Source: Sequoia sempervirens
Taxonomy: Eukaryota > Streptophyta > Pinopsida > Cupressales > Cupressaceae
Direction of reading: 5' to 3'
DNA length: 64,000 nt
NCBI GenBank assembly: GCA_007258455.2
Contig: VDFB02139423.1
Span: 62,001 to 126,000, forward strand
The notes under the pieces were generated by a model that had not been told where the DNA came from, did not search any database, and saw nothing but the letters and a program-made list of their open reading frames with translations. Made by a program: the position numbers and the translations under genes. The first letter of the stretch is position 1, and every line of letters starts with the position of its first letter. Of the stretch, positions 44,837 through 56,292 are shown piece by piece.

Positions 44837-47092
44837 AGTTCACTTACAAATTTGAAATTTCTTTCTGGTCATTTTGATGAGGATAGATTCAGCCAATGTG
44901 TAAGCACCTTTTGTTTGTATCACAAGTGATGAGACCATAAATTTTCTCATATTTTATCAAAGAAAATCATCTATTTCTTCTTAATGCATTAATCTTAAAG
45001 TGGATTTGAGTGATGATTGAAAGTTCTTTAGCTTGTTTAAAGTAGAATATAAAGTAAATGTTTGATTTATATTTAGTAATTAAATGTGATCCAAATTGCC
45101 TCTAATATGTCTCCATGAAGTGTTTAAGATGATATAATGCAAATAAATGAATTATTAAAGAACTCATGGTAAGAAGAAGCTTCATTAGACACTTGCAATA
45201 GAGAACTCTACACTTGAGACAGTTAACTCCTGACAGCTTTAGAAAGATTTGAAGAAGCAATGAGAAGATAGAGAAGACTCCCAACACACTCTTACATTCA
45301 TGAAAAATCATGGAACATCAATCATTCCAAAATTAATGGGATGAGTATTTGTTTCATGTTGTGTTCAAAGATCTCTCACAGTTATTACATTTCATGATTC
45401 CTTCTTCCACCAAAGATAACTCAAGTTACCACATCAATCAATTGTTGTTGCATGATTATAACATGTTATTCATGCTAAAGATCAATGATTTGGTCGACTG
45501 AGCTGAAGAATAATTCCTTCATTCACGTTCAAACTTGAAGACTTCCTACAAATCAGATGCCTAGAAATTCTGAAAAATGCAGTCTCAGTAAAACAATGAT
45601 ATCTCCCTCGTTTCTCAATGAAATTAAAAACTTCAAAATTATTTAGAAAGTAGACTTGAAGATATAAAAACCCTTTTGAGAATTTGGCGTGATTTGTATC
45701 AGGAAAGGAGAATTACACGTAAGAAAATGACTGAGACAAAATTGGCGTGATGGAGGACAACAACTTCAAGTTTCTTAAAGTTTTATAAACGACCCCTCAA
45801 AAATAGGATCTTGGATCCACATTCTTAGTGGATTGATATAGAACATGAATTATATAAATACAATGTAATCATTGGAGAAAAGGAGGGAGAAAAGGAGGGG
45901 ATTAGAAAGACTTGTTTCAGCCTGAGGAAATAGGATAGTTTTAGTTTCATTTCCAGCAATTTATTTTCAACTTTCTATAGTAAATTTGAATTCAAACAAG
46001 CTTTTCATTTCCAACAATTGTGAATTAGTTTAGTCTTTTCAATTCATGCAATTGTTCCATAGATTAGTTCCATTTCATGCAAATTTCCTTTCATGGAAAT
46101 AGGATTTATTTCTGCAAATAGAATTGGTTTTCAAGCAAGTTTTCTACTTTCTCTCTTACATACAGCCATGTAAACTGCCTTGGATTGATAAATTAAATGA
46201 TGAGGATTACAATGGCCCCATCAAAAAGCATCTGTGCATTGCAAGAATTTTGATTATCTATGGTCTATAGCTATGTTGTCTCACTTATTGGATCTTCAAT
46301 TTCAATGTTTTCTACGACCTTCTCTATTTGAGGTAGCACTTGACAATCCTACCTCCTTTCCTTAGTTGAGAAGTGGATTTGAATTTAGAAATACTACACT
46401 TTAAAACTAGCTATGGTTTAAGGAGAGATATTCTAGCTTTTTTGTTGACACCCTCAATCTTCAACAAGGACTTAGATGCATGGCTTGAAATGCAAGCTTT
46501 CAAACTTAGATTTGAATGTGCACAATTTGATTGATTATGGTTTTCACAGGCAGTTGTCTTTACATGACTATTCTGGATTGTCAATACATGTAATAGTGAT
46601 TGCATCCTTATCAAGTTTGGCTACCCTTATTCAAATTGCCTTAGCCTTTGGACTCAATACAAAGTTGTGCATTGTTATTCCATATTTGTAACATGTAGGA
46701 CATTTAAGGGGTATAGCATATAAAAATTCAGTACTGTCATCCAAGGAAAACTTATAGATGGTGTATCAAGAACAACATAAAATGCTTTTATTAGGGTTAA
46801 TGATTTCTTCCCCCAGGTTTTTGATATTTTCCCCAAAAACATGTTTTTTTTATTATTTCAACGCATCTCAAAATTCAATGTATTGATTAACATTTGTTAT
46901 GCATTTCAGTTGTTTATGTAAATGATGCATATATGTTAACTTGATCAGTGTTGTTACTTCAGTAGTTTGACTTCTATGACAACCATCCATTAGGACATTG
47001 TGTACAGGAGCACGCTTGTGTTTTTAGTTAGCTTTTTTGGATAGCTCTACTAGGTGTTGAGGACATTCCATTTATCTTTTGAATGTTAAGAA
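44837..47092. other. Interval between SPT16 copies D and E; LTR-like signals
   Basis: No coding domain seen. ATTATATAAATACAATG near 45850 is a good TATA box followed by purine-rich GGAGAAAAGGAGGGAG, and 45920-46150 is T-rich with repeated TTTCATGCAA/TTCATGC words, a composition like LTR R/U5. I could not define LTR ends. Short frames at 45311-45102, 46476-46691 and 46614-46411 are not supported by motifs. Confidence 0.4.
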
Positions 47093-47903
47093 GTCAGAGT
47101 TTCAAGGATTTGTCAAGCGAGTAAGAGAGCTATGGGAGTAGCCTCATCTAAAAGATTTTGAACTAGAGTTTGATATACCATTTAGAGAGCTTGGTTTTCA
47201 TGGAGTTCCTTTCAAAGCCTCTACTTTTATTGTTCCTACGGTAAACTGTTTGGTAGAGTTGGTGGAATTACCTTTCTTAGTAATCGCTATTAGTGAGATT
47301 GAGAATCGTTAACCTTGAGAGAGTATGACTTGGGAAAAAGGAATTTGATATGGCTATTGTTTTCAAAGACTTCAAGCGGGATGTACTTCGCATGTACGCC
47401 ATTCATCAATATTTGCTTGATGGCATCAAGGAATGGCTGAACTCCATGGATAAAAAGTATTATGAAAGCATAATGAACTTGAACTAGCGGCCAATTTTGA
47501 AGATTATTACTGATAATCGAGATCAATTTATTGAAGATGGTGGTTGGGAATTTTTGAATATGGAAGCTAGTGATTATGATTATGATAATTCAAAAGAGTC
47601 AGATCAAGGATACAAACCCTTTGATGTAGAAGAGGAATCAAAATCAGATGAGGAAGGTTCAGAAGATGAATCTCTTGTGGAGTCAAAGGAGGACGAAGAA
47701 GAAGAAGATTCTAAAGAGGAGGAAGGTAAAACATGGGATGAATTAGAATTCGAAGCCAAAAATGCAGATAAGGAAAAAGGAGACGAGTTTGACAGTGAAG
47801 AGGAAAGGCGGCAATGAAAGGTAAAAGCTACAGGGAAGTCTCAGGCACCTGATATTAGAGATTCAAGAGGAATACCAGCCAAGAGGCATAAAGTCAGATG
47901 AAT
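47093..47903 (+). pseudogene. SPT16: SPT16 fragment, copy E (middle domain to true C-terminus)
   Basis: Begins in FQGFVKRVRELWE and follows SPT16 through DIPFRELGFHGVPFKAS, LVELVELPFLV, EFDMAIVFKDFKRDV, DGIKEWLNSMDKKYYES, then the 106-codon open frame 47497-47817 with FIEDGGWEFLNMEASDYDYD, the long acidic tail typical of SPT16 (DEEGSEDESLVESKEDEEEE) and KTWDELEFEAKNADKEKG, and finally GIPAKRHKVR-stop at about 47900. TGG-to-TAG changes (LWE-x-PHLK, NLN-x-RPIL) and frameshifts near 47300 and 47395 inactivate it. A possible AATAAA lies at 47987. It supplies the C-terminal end and 3' UTR that copies B-D carry fused. Confidence 0.9.
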
Positions 47904-48063
47904 GAGTTCATCTACATCCTTCTACTATTTATTCATGCACATAAATAGTCATCTTGTAATCATAAGATTTGAGCTCTATTTACTCATCCTACGCATCAAT
48001 AAACAACTCAACACAAGAGATGCAAATTGACATATTAACACAACAATATCCAACTAAGTTATT

Positions 48064-50140
48064 GAAACTCAACTATTGATACCTCGTTCTCCATCCAGAT
48101 TACAAAATCGTTCCACTTTTTGTTTTGTAACATATTCTTTTCAAATTGCTTTGGATGGTGGCCATATTTCTCCTCTTGTTAGAACATGGCACATGGACTA
48201 GTTAAACTAAATAATATGCAATCATTTAATTTTTCCATGGAAATAAAAAAAATATATCATTTAACATATTAAATATACTTACAAATGTACAAATCAAGGC
48301 CTGTAAACCTTTCTGGCCACTGCAATGCGTGGCACAAAGTTTCTCAAGCCTAGCCTTGGAGGCCTTGTTCTGAAACATATACTAATTCAATTTAACTATG
48401 CACAAATAAAATTTAAATATCGTTTAATAAATTCAATATAATCTTATGAGAAAATTCAAATACCTGCGTACTCTCCTCACCGGACTTCCTCCGTGCATCG
48501 AACTTCTCATATGATTTTACAATCTCTTTCCATGCTTTCACACTTACATCAATTGGCCTTCTTTTCTGCCTTAGCTCAGGAGGGATTTTTTTTCATCTTC
48601 TTTGTTTGGTTGCATGAAAATCTCTTGAAGTTTTGAGACATTTGTAGCTGTATCTTCTTTACAGACCAACCTATGCCAAAATCAGTCTCCATGTCATGGA
48701 TAACTACTTTTTTTAGTTGCATGGGTATCTATGAGAATGACAAATGTAGATGGTCTTTGAATCATTGAAGGCATGAATCCTTCAACCTATTCACAAACAT
48801 TTTCCCAACATATGTCATTCAGAATTCCCCTGAAACCACCTTGTATTCTATATTTTTATTGTAGCTACCAATACAAGATTGATAACATGGCGTGGTGGAA
48901 GAAGTTTGTGTCCCAGGAGTGGCTGGGACATTGGAAGTCTCTGCTCCTTGTTCCACATTCTTAGAGTTTACTGTCACTGATTTCCTCCTAGATCTTTTGT
49001 TCGATCCAGGATTGGTTGGGGAATCAATTCATCCCCGTTGACACAATTGATTTGTTTGCAATGTTTGAGGGGCGTTACCAATTTTTTTTTCTATGTATCT
49101 GGCAAGCGTTGTCCAGTCCACATTAACCAATTTGGTCACTGCGTCTACCCCCAATATGGAAGCCAATTCCTCTTTATCTTTGTCAGTCTCATGTCCCTAT
49201 ATATATATATTTAAATTACATTTCTTCTTTTAAATTTAGAAATAAAAAACTAAAAACTACAATTCCTCTTTATCTTTGTTAGCCTCATGTCCCTATATAT
49301 ATATATTTTAAATTATATTTCTTCTTTTAAATTTAGAAATAAAAAAATAAAAAGTAAAATTCAAAGAAACAATAGAAACATTTAAAAATCTATAAATTGA
49401 CAATGAATTACTTCATTATGTCCAGAGTCTGTTGACAATGCTCACTTCCTTCCATTGCTTGACATTTTGAGGTGACCTAGGGCAAATTATTTTCATCTAG
49501 TCTGTGGAGGCAAACAAAGTACACACTGTTAGGTATGAAAGTTTTCGTCCAGTTTGTGGTATGAAAATTTTGTTTTATGGGAAAATATGTTTGCTGGGTT
49601 TGCTTAGTGTTGATAACCTTATCATGAAAACTCTTTCATAATGTAATCTTGCACGAATTTTTCATGGCATCAGTGACTATGGCGTGACTGGGAAAAACCA
49701 AGTGGTTTTTGCATTTATTTTCAGTAGTTGCTTAGTAGTGACCGACCTAATTCCCAAATTTTCTAAGCAATTCACTATTTCCTTGATACCTAGGTTAGGG
49801 AAAGAATATGAAGGAATCCTGGCTTCATGCTATAATATTTTGAGCCAAAGCTCAAATGGGTAGGGTAAATTTTTTTGTTGGTTTCTCAAAGGTTTTACAA
49901 TTTATAATGATGGGAAAATTTAGAGGTTTCCTGGACAAGTTAGGCCATGAACCAGTAAACAATCAATAATTCAAATGCAATACAAAGAGCAGTAAACAAT
50001 CACAAATTCAACCAAGAAAAAAAAATTGTAACCTTACCTATGTTGTCGCAAACTAAATTGAATTTCTCATCAGTTGCTGGTAGCGCCCTTCTCTCTTCCT
50101 TTGCGCGACATTTTTCCCTTTTTTGTCATATGATTTCTTC
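48064..50140 (-). pseudogene. Decayed multi-exon gene, minus strand, possibly the second gene of a CACTA element
   Basis: Exon-like pieces with good splice signals: 50140-50038 (REKCRAKEERRALPATDEKF, donor ATAG|GTAAGG); about 49490-49412 (ICPRSPQNVKQWKEVSIVN); about 49198-49080 (GHETDKDKEELASILGVDA, VDWTTLARYIEKKI, donor ATTG|GTAACG); about 48600-48464 (IPPELRQKRRPIDVSVKAW, KEIVKSYEKFDARRKSGEE, donor GCAG|GTATTTG); 48372-48290 (acceptor TTTCAG|AACAAGG, NKASKARLEKLCATRIAVA); 48178-48064 (EEKYGHHPKQFEKN, KKWNDFVIWMENE). The pattern W...V..Y..F...R+SG...NKA++A+L recalls the Transposase_24-type proteins of CACTA elements, but I am not sure. It is head-to-head with the TNP2-like gene. Confidence 0.5.
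49165..49372. repeat. Tandem duplication of about 105 bp across a splice acceptor
   Basis: AATTCCTCTTTATCTTTG, TCATGTCCCTATATATATAT and ATTTCTTCTTTTAAATTTAG recur in the same order about 95-105 bp apart (first copy from 49169, second from 49262). Both copies include the acceptor-side end of an exon of the minus-strand gene, so the duplicated unit creates a second, near-identical acceptor. Confidence 0.85.
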
Positions 50141-50164
50141 CTTCACACGGGAAATTTTTAAATT

Positions 50165-50390
50165 TTAAATTTTGATTTAGTAGTTGGCGCTTTAGTCAAC
50201 ATTAGTTAATGCCAACTTTAGTGCCGACTTTTGGCTATTAATGTAGTTTGTTTGGGGTGCCTAAGGCGGCGCCAAGTGCGCCTAATTCAACACCTATCAT
50301 TGTTGTATAGTGACTATTTTCATTGTTGTGTATCACATGATCCAGAGTGTTGGAAATAATTCCAACTCCTACCTTATTTTTGTGACCATT
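50165..50390. other. Intergenic DNA with GGCGCC-type words between divergent genes
   Basis: TTGGCGCTTTAGTC, TTTAGTGCCGAC and GGCGGCGCCAAGTGCGCC (50264-50281) occur here, resembling 40449-40680. It lies between the divergently oriented minus-strand gene and the TNP2-like gene, so it might belong to a shared promoter region; no TATA box was assigned. Confidence 0.4.
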
Positions 50391-50397
50391 GTTGTCC

Positions 50398-50690
50398 CGT
50401 GGCTCCTTCATCAGCCTAGTGTGGTAGAACGGTTTTTACCACGGTCTCACAAGGTGCTTCATCCTTCTCGACAGTAGTGTGGTGAAAGCTTTTGTGGCAG
50501 CACACGAGTCATCCTTCTATTCTTGGCGGTGTTGCGGTGACTCCCGCAAGTCTTCTACCATTGGTGTGTGGTAGTGCGATGACCAATACAATCTCGTGGC
50601 TCCTTCATCAGCTCGGTGCGGTAGAGCGATTTTTACTACTGTCCCGCAAGTTGCTTCTTCCTTCTCAATGGTAGTGCGGTGAAAAATTTT
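50398..50690. repeat. 197-bp duplication rich in GGTAGTGCGGTGA words
   Basis: CGTGGCTCCTTCATCAGC starts at 50398 and again at 50595, and the text that follows (GGTAGA-CGNTTTTTAC, CAAG-TGCTTC-TCCTTCTC, GTAGTG-GGTGAAA) is shared, a 197-bp step. Within it the word GGTAG(T/A)GCG(G/A)T recurs about six times: near 50421, 50474, 50526, 50570, 50617 and 50669. The inverse word TACCGCACTACCGC occurs at 61526-61590. Such clusters resemble subterminal transposase-binding repeats of CACTA elements. Confidence 0.75.
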
Positions 50691-50715
50691 GTGGCAACAT
50701 TTTTATTCAGGGAGG

Positions 50716-51536
50716 AGGCCATGGAGAGAGGACGTGGATGACATAGAAATACTAAATCGCTGAGAGGAAAGTGGGTGGAAATAGATGAGACAATGAAATC
50801 TGCAAATACAATAGAGGTAAGAAGAGAAAGCAACCTCAACCAAAGGAGGAAGGTGTTTATGAATTCACAAATGCTACAACATAGAGGAGATATCAATATG
50901 TCAAATATATGACTAAAGTGAGGTTTTGTGTTGGGTAGCATACTCATTGAAATGATATAATTGGTGTACTAAACATTATTTACTATGTTGTGTATTATAG
51001 GGGCGAGACGAGGCAATGGCAACAAATCGTGTCATATCAAATGAGGACACAACGAATGAAGCGGGACATCAGGTACTCAAATTTTGACTTAGGAAAAAAT
51101 GATCTGATGGCATTTTGTGATACGTGCATCTTTTTTCACAATATTATTGAAATTTATAATGTATTATCCAATCTTGACATAAATTAATGCATTTTGTTGA
51201 TTATTTTAGATGGAGATTGGAGCAAATGCAGAGCCTGAGTGTTCAACTAGCAAAAGAAGAAGATATGTACGTGGACGTGGACCTAAAATTATTAAATCAC
51301 ATAGATGATAGTGGGTGGAAGAGGATATGACAATGGAAATTGCAGACACAACAAATGATTACATTGAAGAAGAGGTAGGTCAGTACTATAGTACATGGGA
51401 TGAATACTTTGAGAAAATTGTTGTTTGTGGATGTTTTGTATTTCATCAAAAGAAACAATTCAAACGAGCGATTGTACAAAGACATTACATATATGATGAG
51501 CTTCCAGTCGGTAGTATGCCTCCTACAATCGATTAA
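50716..51536 (+). pseudogene. Small exon-type ORF with a duplicated exon, upstream of TNP2
   Basis: A 50716-50818 segment (ERGRG...NTKSLRGKWVE.DETM.SANTIE, then AG|GTAAGA donor) is repeated in diverged form within 51213-51536, which opens MEIGANAEPECSTSKRRRYV and reads RGRGPKIIKSH-xx-WVEEDMTMEIADTTND, then GQYYSTWDEYFEKIVVCGCF, KKQFKRAIVQRHYIYDELP and stop. The two copies share RGRG, KS, KWVE/WVEE, TM.IA and a following E run. Stops after RGRG (first) and KSHR (second) break both. Function unknown; position suggests the first exons or a separate small gene of the CACTA element. Confidence 0.5.
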
Positions 51537-51791
51537 AACCAAAGAATAATAAATGAGTATGGATTGATGTTTTATAAACTATGTTATCAAAATTGTGTTT
51601 TATTTAAATTATTGTATAAAAAAGGTAGTCTATAAAATAATGTTCCATTCTTCAATTGATGTATAGATGTTCATACAATTTATATTTATATTTTTTAAGC
51701 CATATTTGATTATATTTCTTTGAAATTGATACATTTATGATTTATCCAATTGTTGCCAAACATTAAATAATGCTTGCGTTTGTTGATAGGC
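51537..51791 (+). other. AT-rich intron-like or spacer DNA before the transposase exon
   Basis: No coding sense. It ends in TTTGTTGATAGGCAG, a good acceptor for the first clear transposase exon. Confidence 0.5.
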
Positions 51792-54700
51792 AGAAGATTT
51801 TGATGAAACACATACTAATACCCAAGGTCCAACTGGGTTATTAAGATTTGGACGGGATGATCCAAACCATCCTTTAAACCATACTAGGGTGAGAAGAGAA
51901 AGATTGAAGAGAACATTACCACCTGAGAAATTTGAAGAGCTGATGAGAGTCACATACACTGATGACATGCCACCTAGCCTTAATGATGATGATCATGATA
52001 GTGAAAATGTAGTGCATGAAGAAGGATTGAATGAAATGCTTACAGGTTTCTTTGGGGATGGAAACAATGATGACAATAATGATGATATGGTTGATAGCAA
52101 TGATGATAGCAGGGGTAAATACCACCAACGTAATGTTGGTGATAACAATATCAAAGACTCCATCAAGAAAGTAGCGAAGACACCCCTGTTCAAATTGGGC
52201 ACAAGTAGAACCTCAAAAATATCATGCACATTAATATTATTAGAAATCAAGTCACTATTTGGTTGGTTAGACAAAGGATTCACTACCCTACTGAAGTAAG
52301 TTGAAATCTATTTCTTACTTTGCATTGTCAATTGGTGTACATAATTTGTAAACATTCATCAACTTCGTTTATATTTCTTTAAGGGGATTTTAAAACCATA
52401 TATTGTATATAAATAGTCCTAGTATAGATTGACATATCAAACATGTTCATCATAAGTCAAACATTCAATTGATTTAATCTCTGGCAATCTTACAGGGCAC
52501 TAAAAACTAAAATATTCCTTGAAGAGAATGTGTTGCCATCAACTTGCAGAGAGGTGTGTTTGTTGTTGGTTGAGTTGGGGATTGAATATAAGCAAATTCA
52601 TTCATGTAAAAATGATTGAATTTTATACAGAGATGAATATCAAAACAAGGTAGAATGCCTTATATGCAAAGAGAAGAGATATCGTACAGATGTACAAGGT
52701 CCTACAGTTCTAAAGAAGGTTTTATGTCACATGCCAATTATACCTAGACTTCAAAGAATGTTTCATTGCAATTCACTAGCACAATTGATGGACTGACATG
52801 CAAAGAATAGTAGTAAAGATGGATTCATGCGAATTCTGACTGAATCCAAAGCAATGAAACACATAGACAAAAAATGGCCAACAAAATTCAAAGATGAACC
52901 TCGTAGTATCAGGTTTGGTCTTGCAATTGATGGAGTGTGCCCATTCTCTTTCTTGAGCTCAAATTATAGTGTTTGGTTAGTCAGATTGATAGTATACAAT
53001 ATTCCCCCATGGATGAGTGTTAGAAAGGAGCACCTTATGCTGACTCTCATTGTTCCAAGAAAACATAAAGTTAAAATCATAGATGTTTATCTTGCTCCTT
53101 TTATTTATGAGATGCAATTGCTATGGAAAGGCATAAGAATGTATGAAATATCACGTCCTCCATCAAATAGGTCCTTCATGTTGTATGGTGTGCTATGTTG
53201 GACTATTCATGATTTCCTAGGACTTGGTGTTTGTTCTAGTAAGATAAAATATTTATGTATTTACACTCAATTTATTTTCATCCCAACTTTCATACTTAGT
53301 TTTATACTATTTTTTTTATGTTATTAACATTAGTTATTGAATTGTAGGGCTTCAAACAAATGGGATATTTGCATGTCTAAGATGTGCAGAACAATTTCAA
53401 GGGTGGTATTCTAAAGATCTACATAAATTTATTTATGCAAACAACAGGGTTTTTCTACCACTAGATCATAGGTTTAGAAATTGCCTGAAGAATCAATTTG
53501 ATGGAAAAGTTGAAAATAGAGGCCCTCCCATGATTATGGGTCCAGGCGATTGGCTTAAGAAGTATGAAGATGTTGAATTGAAAGCTTGGGAGGATTTTTT
53601 TGATTGGGGTTATTTAATTGAAGAACCAAAACAAGTTGTAGTTAATATGCCAGAAGGAATGAAAAGGAAATCCATATTTTATGAGCTCCCTTACTCGAAG
53701 GATCTATTAATATCTCACCTATTAGATCCTATGCACATCTTGAAAAATGTCCCAGATTCTATATTTTGACACATATCAGGCAAAGAGGGCATCTTGTCTT
53801 CGAGGAGAGATATTTCTCTTTACCAAATTTGATATAAAACATATGTGGCCAAATAGGGAAAATGAAACATATACAAAAGCTCCATGGATTTTGAAAAAAA
53901 AAGAGCTAGACCAACTAAAAAATTTCATCCGTTCAATAAGGAAACCTACTGGCTATGGGTCATCATTGGCTAAAGCTTTTATAGTTGATGGATATATCAC
54001 AAGATTTAAAACACATGATTTTCATAATTTAATGAAGTTATTATATATCAACATTTAACATTTACTGGTAACATTGATTAAGCACTAAATTTATTTTGAT
54101 ATTTTGTTGTGTGAGAAAAAAATACTAATGACCTTTTCATAAATGTGTTTGATAACATATCATGCCATTGACAATTAGGGGGGATTCCTGTCTTACAGTT
54201 GACTTAAGGAATGCCATAAGTCGATTGTCAGCATTTACAAGGTATGTGGTTATATGAAATGTTCATGTGTGAGAGACATAGAGATATTATATTCATTTTA
54301 ATTTATGACTAAAGGTTCATACTAATTTACTATTCTTATATTAGGTGGGTGACCTCCAAGGAGATCCATGAATCCGAAGTGCCAAAGTGGAAGAAGGAAA
54401 TTGCAGAAATTGTATGTGTATTTGAGAAGGAGCTCCCTACAAGTTTCATGGACCTACAAGTCCATTTACTTATACACGTAGTCGATGACATTGAATTGGT
54501 GGGTGTCGTATCAATGAGGTGGATGTTTTTCTTTGAGAGGTATATGAAAACTCTTAAAAGATATGTCCGACAAAAGGCACATCCAGAGGGTTGCATGGCT
54601 GAAGGGTATGTATTGAATGAAGCACTTTTCTTCTTGTGTGAATTCCTTGGTAAGGATTTTGAAGATGGCCCACGCATCTGGGATGAAGAATGAGCATCAT

Positions 54701-56215
54701 ATATTATTGATGGAGAAAAACCACAATCTAATGGTGTTGAAGTGAAAATTAGTAAGTAAATTCATGATCAGTGTGGTTGTTTTTCTTGCAATCATTAATT
54801 TACTCTGTAATTTATTTGTCAAATTAATAGCATGACATTTGGATTTTGAAATAAACATGTTGACATGTAATAGGTGTAGACGAAAGTTCTATACTCGACA
54901 AGTTCATTCTATACCACATGGACTTTATGAAAAAATGGATTGATTTGTATGATAAAAAGAGAGAAGTGTTAGAAGCAAGGAGACAGTTTAAGAGATCGAA
55001 CCCAAGGAATACTCAACTTCCCACTCATCTACTTGGGGAATGGGGAAAATATTGCACACTAGAATGGTTACTGAACAAATTCAAAAACAAATAGAAGATG
55101 CAGGTACAGATTCAAACATAATAGAAGATGAAATCAACATGTCTAGAGGATGTGAAAGAAAGGTACAATTGGAATTTTACAAAATGTTGTTTCCTTACAG
55201 TTTTGATAGTATTAACTATTTTAATATTTGTCATTATATTTGTTTTCACTAAAATAAATGGTCTTTCATAGGTGAGGAAATATCTAGCAATTTGGGCATA
55301 TGGTCGACATTATCGTGTAGAAAGTGTAGACGTAAAGAGACGATCCTTCGATTGTGGCATCATGGTTGACTTCGAGCAATCCAACCAATCAAGCTCAAAA
55401 TATAAGAATATAATTGAAGGGAATCTACAATATGTTGGGAAAATACAAGAAATTATTGAGCTGGATTACCGCTCTTTTAAATGTTGTATTTTTAAGTGTA
55501 GATGGTATGAAGCATTTGAGAGGACACGAAGACATGATACCCATAGTCGATTGTTTTCAATAGATTCCTCATCATTCCTACTAGAGGATAGGGAGCCTTA
55601 TGTTCTACCAATTCATTGTGAGCGGGTATTTCTTTAACTCAAACAAGAAGTGATAGTGATCATTAATCTATTAATTCATAGCTTATTTTGAATATATACA
55701 TCTATTTATCAATCAATAAAATTGTTTTAAGATACGTCTAATATATGTATGTCGTTCATGTGCAGGTATTTTTTTATGAAGATATTTTGGACCCGAAATG
55801 GATATTGTCATACATTATGATCCAAGATTAAGGCATGTATTTGACGATGAATTAGTGGATATTGAGCAAAACAATAATATCTAACAAAATGAGAGAGAGG
55901 GATTAGAGAACATCGAAGAAATTGACATGCATGATGATGTTGAAGATGGTTATGTTTAGGCACAAGAAGACAACAATCCAGAGTTAGATGATGTTATAGA
56001 AGACAACAATATAGATCGTATAGAAAATGATGATCCAAATACATCTGGTAACAATATAGATGGTCTACAGTCAAATTTCAATGATGATGAAGATGATGTA
56101 GGTCAAGATGAGGATGATGATAATATTAAATACTTGAAAGAACATATGAACATTGAAAATGACACATTGGATGAAATTGTAGCAGACAATAATGTTAATG
56201 ACCAAGACTTCTAAA
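51792..56215 (+). pseudogene. CACTA (En/Spm) TNP2-like transposase, multi-exon, near complete
   Basis: Exon 1 51792-52295: EDFDETHTNTQGPTGLLRFG, acidic linker, TPLFKLGTSRTSKISCTLIL and WLDKGFTTLLK (donor A|GTAAGT). Exon 2 52496-53238 (TNP2/Transposase_21): IEYKQIHSCKND, LYRDEYQ, CLICKEKRY, MPIIPRLQRMFHCNSLA, SIRFGLAIDGVCPF, YNIPPWMSV, DVYLAPFIYEMQLLWKG, LCWTIHDFLG. Exon 3 53348-54058: ANNRVFLPLDHRFR, IFYELPYSKDLLISHLLDPM, HILKNVPD, then after a frameshift KPTGYGSSLAKAF and FKTHDFHNLMKLL. DUF4218 54180-54690: KWKKEIAEIVCVFEKELP, DLQVHLLIHVVDDI, RYMKTLKRYVRQKAHPEG. DUF4216 about 55270-55625 (AIWAYGRHYRVES, VGKIQEIIELDY), joined by GT-AG intron 55626-55765 to FFYEDILDPKW, then DIVIHYDPRLRHVF and an acidic tail ending at 56215. 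It would cut and move the element. Frameshifts near 53760 and 55800 and some stops suggest inactivity. Confidence 0.85.
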
Positions 56216-56292
56216 TTTTTAGAATTATTTTCAATCCATGTTTAAAAAAGGATGATTCTTATGGCCTAAACTTTGAAATGCTTTAGTAATAT
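56210..56292 (+). repeat. Repeat X, copy 1 (uninterrupted)
   Basis: Begins at the transposase stop (AGACTTCTAAATTTTTAGA) and includes TTTTCAATCCATGTTTAAAA and GGATGATTCTTATGGCCTAA to GTAATATTA. Its two halves recur at 57263-57293 and 62239-62302, on either side of a 4.9 kb insertion. It therefore shows what the insertion target looked like. Confidence 0.9.

Noticed and set aside
47040..48000. Intact last exon of a functional SPT16 locus at copy E
   Set aside because: TGG-to-TAG changes and frameshifts occur in conserved positions and no upstream exons were found within 2 kb.
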